DNA from: Apostichopus japonicus
Lineage: Eukaryota > Echinodermata > Holothuroidea > Aspidochirotida > Stichopodidae
Direction: 5' to 3'
DNA: 64,000 bases
Assembly (NCBI RefSeq): GCF_037975245.1
Contig: NC_092572.1
Coordinates: forward strand, 25,877,489-25,941,488
Shown: positions 45,901 through 57,900 of the stretch, in pieces
Numbering within the stretch: the first letter of the stretch is position 1
How the letters are laid out: each line of letters starts with the position of its first letter
Program-made: the position numbers and the translations under genes
The notes under the pieces: generated by a model
The model's input: the letters and a program-made list of their open reading frames with translations, nothing else
Told to the model about the DNA's origin: nothing
Databases searched by the model: none

Positions 45901-48900
45901 GCGCAGCTTTACAACGTGGTTTTTACTGTTCTAATTTGCTTTGCGCAGCTGGTTTTGTGCATATATATGTCCATGGTTATTTTTTGGGTATGAATTGATG
46001 TCTGTTCAAAAGCTATAAAAGAACCAAAAAAAAAAATTGTCAAAAAACAAAAAGGAAAAGGAAAATTGTAAAAAAAAAATTTAAAAAAAAAACCTAAACC
46101 TACAGCATATATGTCATTCTAAAAAGAATTCTAGTATATATTTGTCATTGAAAGACAAATATTAACAACAAAACTAATCAGTTTTCTATTTATGGTAATC
46201 AAATAGATCTCTATTTACCTAAATCCCCCAAATTTTGCAGCTTATTTATAACTTTCAGTAACATGTTTTACCTTTCCCTTCATAAAATTTAATATTAAAA
46301 GTAACTGAAAATTAATATTTAATGTTTAATATTATGTCCAGTTTGCATTACAGTTAGTCGTGAAGTTGCTATTGATAGATATGTGGCTAATCAATGGTCT
46401 ACCGTGCGTTTATCGCAGCATAATGCACAAAATAGGGGGAGGGAAGGTGGGCAGGAGCCAGGGGGCAATGGGGGAACAAGCCCCCCCCCACTTTTTTCCA
46501 AACAGCAAATGTGCCCTACTAGCATTTGCGCCCCTTTGATGAAGAACTGTCTTTGAGTATCTTAAGCCTTTTTTAATTTACATATTTTATTTTTATTATT
46601 CATGTGCACCATAATAGTATTGATAGCATACTAACACGTCATATATATTTAAGTAATATGGCCGCTGTGTATCGTTTTGTATAACGAGTGGTGGTTGTGG
46701 AATGAGCGATGCAAGATGTCTTTATACAGGGATGAGACTGAGCCGGGGAAAAAAAATCTGAAATTTATCGATCGCCGTCCTGGGGGAGGGGTTTAAGGGG
46801 AGGGGTTGTCCCCCTCTCCTTTAGAAATTTTTTGTCAGGTAAGGAGGGCTTAGATGCAAAATGGTGGACTCTAGATGGAATCTATCACATCATGTAACTC
46901 GCCAAAAAAGTGTGGAATTTCTGCTTGTATAATTTATCCATTAGCTTTTTTGAACCAAAAAAAGGCTTTTTGCTTGCTTTGTGCTACTTGATTCCACCAC
47001 TGGTCAAATTCGGTGTTCCTTCCCTTCACAGTCCAGCATGTTCGGCAAAAAAAAAAAAAAAAAAAAAAAAAAAATTAAATAAAACAAATAATAAAAAACG
47101 CGAATTACGAGAAAAAACGCGAAAATGAGAAGAAAAAAAATCGGAAATCCGCGTTTCCGCGGAAGAGTCTCATGCCTGTTTATATAATACTATATACGGT
47201 TTCTGTGAAGAAAAACTGCTTAACATCTTTGCACCTGTCCACCAACAATTCGCCTGTTCTGCGTAGCATGTTTGCGATGCGATTCTAGATAAACTGGTTC
47301 CTGATATCAACCAAACAGGCTTTCGGTTAGAATTAAAGCTAATCTTTGTTGAAAAGATGTTTTTGATATTAATGTGAAAAACGTCAACTTAAAGTTGGTT
47401 ACGGTGACGATGTTGAAAGGATATTCCTATAGTAAAAATAAAAATATTAAAAAATTGAATATTATAAAAATAATATAATAATAAAAAAATATAAAAATAA
47501 TAAAAATATTAAAAAAATTAGTAATAATATTTTAATACAGCAAAATGTACATATTTTGATAATGTATTAATAATATTGTATAGTTTAATAATATTTATAA
47601 TTTATTGCTATTGCTTCACTTAGGCTATTATAATCTCATCATCGATTTTATCCTTGAAAAACCTGATACATTTGGGAATGTTTTCTTACCTGTCAGAGTC
47701 CTACGTACGTAAAATTTCATCAAAATGTATCATTTTTATATGCATATTATTGTTCTCTTTGGATTTTAAATGATTGACAAATTACCAAGAAACACAGAGA
47801 AATTTTCACCTGAAGTGAAGCCCTGATGACATCATCCATCCCACTGTTGCCAGATGCAATTTACAAAAATATCGCAAACTTTGAGAAATTCATATCCTTC
47901 CCGATACCAAATGCTATCAGGGTGTGGTCTTTGCCCCAAAGATTCCGGAAATTTTGGGCAATTTCGCTATAAAGCAACTAACTCCAGACATCACAAATAA
48001 CCTTTTTCGCACCCACTTAAGGCTGAAGCAAACCAATCATAATCATTATTTTTAATTTCAATCAATTAACTGCAAGATTTCAGGGCCACATCCCATTATC
48101 TTCTACGAGGACCGAGCCACAATCCCCCCCCCCCAACACCTCTGCCCATACCCTCACCCCTCAGATTCACTGCTTGGAAATTGTCTGGACTACAGACTGG
48201 ATGTTAAAAAACATGAAAAAGAACTGATAATCGTTCTCCATTGGCAAGATATGAAAACTGCATAAACCTTTTTTTGCAACCCACTTTTGGGTCCTGCCCC
48301 ATCCATAGCTTTCGAACGGTCGTTACATAAATATGCATAGTCGGAGTATCAAACTATCCTATTATACATAATTGTTTTGGCTGTAGGGTTACAAGTCCTA
48401 CACAAGAGTCATTAAACAAAAACAAAAACAAAAAAATAAAAGTATGACCAACTTCCACAAAGTGGTCACTGCATTTGCTTCCCATCTTACCATAACTGGT
48501 TACTGTTGGCAGATACTGGTGCTTTCCCTTGGGACCATTCTGAAAGTTACCGCCATTCATAAATCCAAAGTTGGTTCCACCGTGGAACATGTAAAAGTTG
48601 ATGGAGGCCTGCCTCTTCAAGACGGCCTCGACCAGGCGAGAGAAGTCTGCATGGGAAAATGGACAAAGGGTACACTTGAGCACAGACTTTTGGGTCCACA
48701 CTTTGGAGTTCACTCTTTGGAGTACACACCTTTGGAGTCCACTCTTTGGAGTACACACCTTTGGAGTCCACTCTTTGGAGTACACACCTTTGGAGTCCAC
48801 TCTTTGGAGTACACACCTTTGAGTATTAATTTAGACTTAACTGAAATAGCAGAGGTTTAAGTTATAAAATATCTCCAATTTATGAAAGGGCACAAAAGTT

Positions 48901-51900
48901 GAAGGAAAAATAACATTGAACATTAAAAAATATCTATATTAAAGAGCTGATAAAGAGTTCAATAGTCAAACTACACGGTTTTCCTTTGATACCAAAAAAT
49001 ATTGATTTTTTTTCCATCTCGTTTTGGACAAGTTCATTGTGTGAACATCTGTGTTATCATCCAATGACTAAAAATAAACAACTGCTTAATAGATTTATGA
49101 AACTGCAAAGATTGCACAAAATTCAACAAACATTAACAGTCTAAAGCATATTTGCTAGACTATCAGGAAAGGGCTAAGTATATAATAGAGTAGCATTGTA
49201 ATATATTGATCCCTGTAGTTATGAAAGTCAAATTTATACCTTTTGCACAATTTTTCAGTATCTTTCAAATATTGGTAAATTTACAGATATCGATTTAATC
49301 ATGGTAATATGGTAATAATTTTCGTGCAGATGATTGTTTGCAAAGAACCCAGGATAAATGTTGGATCAGGTTTTGATGATTTGCGCAAGTGTAGTTGAAA
49401 ATGAAGTTCGAACAGGCCTATGTAAATGCAGTAGTACAGTGTGGAATTTAGCGAGAGATATGCACACTGTAGGTACAGTGATTTTGAAAAGTTTGGCTGT
49501 TGGAAGCGCTGCAAGGTCAAAGCATGGAGCTACTACAGAGTTGGCCAGTAGGGAAGTACAAGGGCGGATGAAGGAGGGGGCTGGGGGTAAAAAAAAATAA
49601 ACGGTAGTGTGGGAGAAAGGAGGATTGGGCCGGGCCTCCCCTGTCAAACACCGAAGCTAAGACACTGAGCCATCTGCCCTATAATATTGTGTATAACATT
49701 CACAATGTATAGGCAGTGATACTACACTAGTATTAGTACAGTAGGTCATACAATAAACGTAATTGGTGTTCGATCGGGACGCAAGCGTTTTTATACAGGA
49801 CGCAAACTTTTCGGGGGCTTGCGTCCCTGGGACGCAAATTTTTTTTTCGCTAATAACATTACTGAAACTGAAACACTAGACCAGTACTATGACGCACCTA
49901 CAGCTTATCACATGGTTATTGTATTGTTACGCCCTGCAGCAAAACATCATGTACCTAACTAATGTACACAATCTTTGCTACAGTCAGCATTATTAGAAAA
50001 TAAAATCCAGCAAGGCTGCGGAAAGAAACACAGAATTTGATCTAGAATCCATGAAATCGCTCAACGTTCATGGTTTCTTAGGAGTCCCAAACAAGTATTT
50101 TTTTCCGAAGATAAATTACTATAGCTTTACAGGACGACCAAAATTTCAGCAGGACAACCAAAAATTGGTGAGCTGGTTGTCCTGGGGACAACCACTTCAA
50201 ATTTCTTAAATTTTCACACTGCATAGTCTCTGCCAAAATATTGCTACAGTATTGGTATATTGGTTAAAAACATCGTTGTATACCTATACCTCATATAATC
50301 ATAATATTTGCACATGTATGACTGGAAGCACCTTAGTATTAATATCTGGCAATTCCCCATGCAGTGAAAGTTCACCTTCAACATCCAAAATAACATTTTG
50401 TATCTCTAGTTATAGTATGACACATAATTTGTAATTGTCTTTGTTGCATTGCCAGAGTTCTAACAAAGTGAATTCAAATTAAGGCAGTAAGTGTCCAGTC
50501 ATTTTTTATGTCTCATGTTTCAAATTTACATCAAGTTTTACTGTATCTGGAGCTAAATGGCTAACACCACTGTATTATCTCCAGGGTGGGTGGGGGATAG
50601 TGATGGACTTATGAGTAAATTTTCACTTTCAAAAATCTAGTAACTCCAGTCAAGATGATTCATAAAACTGCATTGATAGCAAGCCCTCATTTACATCCCT
50701 TATATCCTGATGTGAGTAGTTCGGTAGCCAAAAACTACAGAGTGTAGATTTTTCGGGTATATACCTTGCCTATTCTACGGTATTCAAGTAAAGCATACAG
50801 TAGAAGCTAACACACTGGGACTATAAGCAAACACAATGCAAAAACAGAAAAAAAAAAAATACCCAGGCCTTATTCCTCTCATCACTCTTTCCTTCCATCT
50901 TACCTCCCTTCTTTGTTTTGTCTAATTTTTGCTCTATTAATTGCTCATTTGTCCTATCTAACTATCTGTCCATCTATGTGTCTCTGTCCATCTGTTTCCC
51001 TCAACATGTTCTTACCTAGGTTTCATTTCAGTTAGCCTCTGAAGAGAGAAGATCCTGCTAGGATCAAAACGTCAGGCAGGCCCTCTAACTTTTGCAATAT
51101 TCACATACACAGGCTTTTTGCATTTTGGTTGGCTCTCTTTAAATATTAACAAAATCCATGTATACTTCTAGTCACATACAGTACGCATTAATTAATTCAG
51201 GAGTGAAGTTGGCATGAATCCAAAAAGAGCCTATATTGAAAACTTATATATATGCCACGTTTTACCTGCTAGATCATGAGCTGAAAAAAACTGAGCATAG
51301 TGACGTAGGTCCGCCTAAACTACAAAGAGCCGTGCGATAGCAACCATGTTTCGTTAAATTTGCAACCAGCACATTTAGATCAGTTTTAATGTTTAGCAGT
51401 CACATAAAACTTTATATATATCTGAGACAGATTAGACTAAACTTCATTCTTGGCAAATTCTCCCGCGAGAGTATTAGATTTCATCAGGGTACTTTAGTGT
51501 TTGCTGTTCTGTTGATAGATTTTAAAAGTAACGGAAATAGTTTTCAGGGACACTTTATCTTTATATGCCAGTCTGCAATCTTTGTACTAGATTTGCTGTA
51601 CATTTTGCACACAAGACTTTATAGACCTTTTTCAAACTGAAACAATTTTGTTACAACTGGCACGAGGCTAGTCTCACCTTCGGCAGAATATATGTGATGC
51701 TTTTCACCCCAGTGGTCAAACCATCCAGTCCAGAATTCCATGACCATTACTGGTTTGTCCGCACCCTGCGATAATAAACAGAATAGTAGGCTGTTAACAA
51801 GAAGCTCTGGCCTACTCTATAATTTCATAATTTTAGCCACCAAAAAACCAATACTGGAAAAATTCTGAATTTTTTTAAAAATAATTTCAACATGTTCAAC

Positions 51901-54900
51901 ACAATTGCAAACATATTTGATAATTAAAGAGGAATGTATTTACAAGACAATTTCCATGACATCTTCTAGACATCTAATGTACCCACATCAACGAATCGAT
52001 TCTCTCAGCTTTAACCCGTTTACGACCAGCGGGAAGTTGATGGTGACACACGATGCTTATTTCCGTCCGGTTTAGCCACAGCTGGCAGAACTGCCAGCTG
52101 TTAGGGAGCAAAAATACCATCCCCAGCATGAGAGCTAATCCAAATATTAGCTGTGACATTAAATGCGGCTCTCTGCTTTGAAATCATCACGTTGTATTTA
52201 CGGTAGGACATACTCGAGAAATCAATGGACTTTGTTTAATTTCGACAGGCAACATGGATTATCCATTGATCTGAACAGCAGTCTGGTGGCCATGTTTGTT
52301 TTTGGGTTTTGATTTTTTATTTGTAATACAGGCAAAACTGGATTTGATATTTTAAGTTGTTGACAACAGAGTTGTTGACAATTGACAATTCAAAATCATG
52401 GATGTTAAATATTAATCTAAGAGACTGACTTCTGTCAGCTTGCGGCTTTGATATTAAAGCCAATGATGGCTTCTTCACCAGTTACTGCTTACAGGAGGAT
52501 CTAAAATACGTACATACATACATAAACGCATACATACTCACATACATACATACATACATATTGCAGAGCTACCTCATAGTGTTATACTGCCTGCCACCCA
52601 AAATATTCCTTGAAGTGCTTTATAAAGTAATTTCTTTTCTTTTCTTATAGCAAATTTATCTCACATATGACATAATTACTGATTAATGTTAGGGACACGA
52701 GAAACAACATTAACAAATTAAACGATTTTACAGTGAATAACTTATCCAGTATCGCTTGGCAAAAGTGCCATGCAAAATGATAGAATTGCTATCTATGCAA
52801 AGTCCAGTTTTCTTTGTAAACAGGAACCAAACTATTTTATATCAGACAGAATTACAGAGCCCTGAGAACTGCTTCGCAAAATTTGAACGATAAATTATTC
52901 CTTGATTTATCTTCGACCAAAAAAATGATGTCTTGAAATATTGCAATAATATCTGTATTTACCTGCATGCGGATGAGGTCATCAAAATGACGGTCAGCAT
53001 TTTCCTGGAAATTTGCAGTCATTAGCACTTTGGAAAGAAAATCATAATAAAATAAAAGTAAAGTTAACTTCGTGTAGCTTAAACAAGCTTTTGGGATATG
53101 GGAATCTCTTGTCCATTAATTCTGTTTGATTCTTTGTGTTGTCGTTGTTGAGAATAACTGTTATATTGTTATGACGTAAATCAAATTATTTTTATAATTT
53201 GAAGCAAAACTCTTATTAAAGTACGATGTTGTTTTGTTCATTTGCAACCATTGTTACCAATAAATGGATGTGAAAAACAATCAAACCAAATAATATCAAA
53301 TCCAATCCAATCAAAATCCAATCAAAATCCAATCCAATCCAAATCAAATCAATCAAATCAAATCAAATCAAGAATCAATCAATAGAGATGGAATATTTAG
53401 CTCAATATTTATGTAATTATTCAGGGACAATTTTCATACAATTGTTGGACACAACATAATCTTTCAGAATCAGAGGAGGAGGAGGAGGAGGAGGAGGAGG
53501 AGGAGGAGGAGGAGGAGGAGGAGGAGGAGTTACGTTGATATCTCACCATCTTTAAGATAAGCATTCTCCATCGGGATCCGGCCATTCTCTGATGAGACCA
53601 ACATCTCCACAATGCCACGAGAGGTCAAAGCCTAAGACGAGAAAGTATAACATACACAAACAATCATCATAGTGATCATTATATTCAGGGTTCCTGCTAG
53701 AAAGTTTTGAAGATACTGTACTCTACTGTGCTTTACTCTACTGTACTATACTGTGCTGTACTCTGCTGTGCTGTACTCTGCTGTGCTGTACTGTACTTAA
53801 CTGTACATTACTCTACTGTACTGTACTCTACTGTACTCTACTGTACTTAACTGTACTCTGCTCTACTGTACTTTCCTGTACGCTACTGAACTGTGCTGTA
53901 CTTTACTGTACTCTACAGTACTGTGCTGTACTCTAATAAACTCTACTCTGCTGTACGCTACTGTGCTGTAATCTACTGTCCTGTGCTGTACTTAACTGTA
54001 CAGTACTCTACTGTACTCTACTGTACTTTAATGTGCTGTGCTTTACTCTACTGTCCTGTACTGTGCTGTACTTAACTGTGTATAGTACTCTACTGTACTG
54101 TACTTTCCTGTACTCTACTCTACAGTACTGTGCTGTGCTTTACTCTAATGTACTCTACTGTACTGTACTATACTGTGCTGTACTCTACTGTGCTGTACTT
54201 AAATGTACTGTACTCTACTATCAACTCTGGGGAAGAAACAAGGGTTTAGCCAGCCAATACTGTATATAATACAGTATGCTCCAACCAATCTTTTCAGGAT
54301 AAGGTAGTGGATAGAGTTAGTGAGTAAAAATAACTAGTATTTGATGACCTGATCTGATGTGGGATTTACACGTTGAGTATATAGAGCTATAAAAGGTCTG
54401 AAACCCTGTAGGTATTGTTGGAGTATAGTCATTCTCTTTTAACATAGAATCAGGACATTTTATGTTTTCATTAATCGGTAGTGTCTGGTCTTATTGTTTG
54501 ATATCGTGGGCTGGTAATACAAATTAGGACATCTAAGAGAGTTGTAGAGACAATTATCGTCGAGCGGGATGGTCGGGGTCATTGGGAAATGCTTGCCCTT
54601 ACGGTGGGACAGATTCTACAAAAGTCGGGTTTTGTGGGGAAACTACATAACTAGCTGAGTAATATTATCATTCCACACAGAGGTACTGTAGAATACAACC
54701 AATGATGGCACACGAGACACACCAATCACTACCCTTCTTCCTTTCTGGGGCAATCGGTTGATTATTTGAACGGGTCTTTTAATTGTTAATCATTCTTCTT
54801 GCCATATTTTTATTGCCTCGTTTGGGTTTTTGGCAACTTGGCATTGTCTGGTCTGTACTATGTTGCCTGTACATGCTTTCCGTTCGTTATATCATCTTAA

Positions 54901-57900
54901 ATGTTTTAGTCTTTTTTACGTGTTATTGTTCTTATTGTCTTACTCTCTCCCTTTTTCGTCTATCTAAGTGTAAATGAGCGATTATAACGATAGGCGTATT
55001 CTTGTGTGGGCGTACCTGTATATAGTGTAGCGTTAGGCTATGGTGCGCTTGTATCGATGCATCGCTGTTTCATTACGTACGGAGGTTTTTAAATGTATCG
55101 GGCGCGGCGCGCTGATTGTGTTGCGTGCGTGTAACTTGTGTGAGTGTGTGCGTGTGGTATGAGAGAACTTTCGTGTGTTTGAAAATGTTTGGCAGAGCTA
55201 ATGAATGAGGCAGTGAACACGGATGCATGGTTGACCGGCCAACACTTGTGAGCGAGTGAGTACGTTTGAGTTATATGTATGTGTGAAGTGAGCTTGTAAG
55301 TAAATTATATTTTATATTTAGTTGGTTAAGTTATTAAATGATTCCAGTAAGCCGTTGTTCCAGTTAATTGTTATTAAATGATTCCAGTAAGCGGTCCTTC
55401 CAGTTAATTGTTATTAAATGATTCCAGTAAGCCGTTGTTCTAGTTAATTGTTATTAAACTGTTCAAGTATACCGTTGTTCCAGTTAATTGTTATTACATC
55501 ATTGAAGTTTACCGCTAATCTTTTGTTCCTGCATTATCTTTACAACTTCTCTCCCCTGAGTCATCATACTTTTGGGAGGGCACGCCAATACAGAAAACCC
55601 CTAAACTTACATTGGTGTCAGAAGTGTTGGAGTACTGGCTTAGTTTTAAAGATTTCGCAGAGGCACGTACGTAATTTTAGTTAAAAGAAAAGTAAACAAG
55701 TAAAGTTGTTAGCGAATTTTATTCAAGATTTTATTTCAATATCGTATTAAATCATATTAAAAGGAATTAAACAAAAATGGAAAAAGGAAAGTCAGGGGGA
55801 GATGCAAAATCCCACTTATCTTGGATTTCGCATCTCCCCCTGACTTTCCTGTTTCTAACCAAGACTCGTTCTCCCGGAATAAGCAGATGCGTTCTCAGTC
55901 TTTGGTTGACTGCTTTCTTCTGTCTCTGTGCCGCTCTGTCCAGATTATCCCTGACATGGTTGAAGGCACTTACGTATCTCCTGTGATGTTCTTGGACGCA
56001 ACTGTCATATGCTCCAGCAGTTGGTATTGGCTGTTTTTCATCACTTCCTTTTATCATAAAATCCACAGGTAGACGAGCATGCCTACCAAACATCAGAAAG
56101 AATGGAGTATAACCAGTTGAAGCATGGACAGTGTTATTGTAGGCATGGATGACTTCTGGAAGATGCTCCGGCCATTTCTGTTTTTGTTCTGGTGGCAGGG
56201 TTCCTAGTAAGTTGAGAAGCGTTCTGTTCATCCTTTCGCACTGGCCATTACCGGCAGGGTGACAGGGTGTAGTGTGACATTTCTTGATACCATACATAGA
56301 ACAAAGTTCTTGTATTGTATTTGCTTCAAAATTTGGTCCCTGATCACTCAGTAACCTGGCTGGACAACCATAAATCTGGAAACAGTGCTTCCACAATGCT
56401 CTGGCTGTTGTCTTTGCAGTGGTATCTTTCGTTGGGACTGTTATGGCATATTTTGTAATCAGGTCGGTCATTACCAAAACGGTTTCTCTTCCACATGTGG
56501 ATCTTTCCAGGGTCAAGAAGTCCACTGCAAAGGTTTGAAATGGTGCTGATGTTTGTATCGGAACCATCGGCTCTTTCTGTTGCGATGATGTCACTTTCCT
56601 CAGGCAACATCTCTTACAACTTTTACACCTCTGTTGGATATCTGTAAACATCTGTGGCCAGTAAAACCTTTTGCACACTTGCTTGAATGTTCTATCTGCA
56701 CCGAGATGGCCAGCCAAGTCATGAAGTTGTTGGAATATTTGTTCTCTCAATTCGAATGGAACAACCAGTTGCAAGTTTGGTTCACTTCCCCTGTTGTCCT
56801 TGACACTCCTGTAAAGTACACCTTCCTTCTTCACCATTCTGTCCCATTCTCGCATGAGTGTTTTCATTTCCTTACATAAGCTTGCAGTTTCCCTCGTTCG
56901 ACACAATAAAATTTACCATACCATACCTCCAGTTTGCATACAAGGTATTACGATCAGGTTTTCAACTAACTGCGTGGAATATTTTGCTCTTCCCTATATG
57001 CCAGCCACAGTGTCTGTCGAATGGAATCGTTCTTTCTATAAAGAAATTGACTTCTTAAATCAAGGAAGGGGTAGCTCAGTGATTAAGGCAGGTGCCTTTC
57101 AATCATAAGGTCCCTGGTAAGAGTCACTCCAAGATTAATGTATGTTGTCCAGTTACAGAGTTGTTGACAATTGACAATTCATAATCATGGACGTTAAATA
57201 TGAATCTAAGAGACTGACTTCGGTCAGCTTGCGGCTTTGATAAGCCAATGAGGCTTCTTCGCGAGTTCTTGCTTGCAGGAGGATCTGAAATACATACATA
57301 CATACACACATACATACATGTATACAAGGTTGTTTGATATAAGTTTACAGTACCTTTACCAATTAAATGCAATGATTTGTTATGGAATTTCGGTAGCGCA
57401 CTGTACCGAAAGATTTCGAAAAAATAGACACGTGCTAAAACCATGGTTCGACTGTAGGCCTACCCTAACAAAATTCTCAACCATTTCCCAGCAGCCACAT
57501 AATGATGTTGACTTACAGTAAAGTCAATTAACTACCAACACAACATGGCACTCTAACTATGATGAGAGCAGCTGCTGAGTGACTTGTTCAATATACCTGT
57601 TTGTACTGTACATCATAAATGTACCGTTTACCATTCCAGCTGTTAAAACAAGTCTTTGTTTGAACTTTGCTGACTAATATTACAACCTGTCATTCATTTT
57701 TTTTTTTTTTTTCTTAATTTCATTCTATTTAATTTTGACGACAGTCTGAAAATTTGGATGGAAAGCAAAGTCTGGTTAATGTTCATTCATACCATATAGG
57801 TGCGTTTATAGAAGGCATAGGATTTTTTTTGTGATTTCAGCAGGGACATCTGCTAAATCAATTTAGAGAAATACCAAAATCTGACATTAAAAAATGTCCA

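Noticed and set aside
48444-48860. 138-codon plus-strand frame
   Set aside because: Antisense shadow of galactosidase exon h plus the 29-bp minisatellite.
53421-53618. Poly-Ser minus-strand frame of 65 codons
   Set aside because: The serine run is the (GGA)n microsatellite, and the rest is an off-frame reading of exon e.
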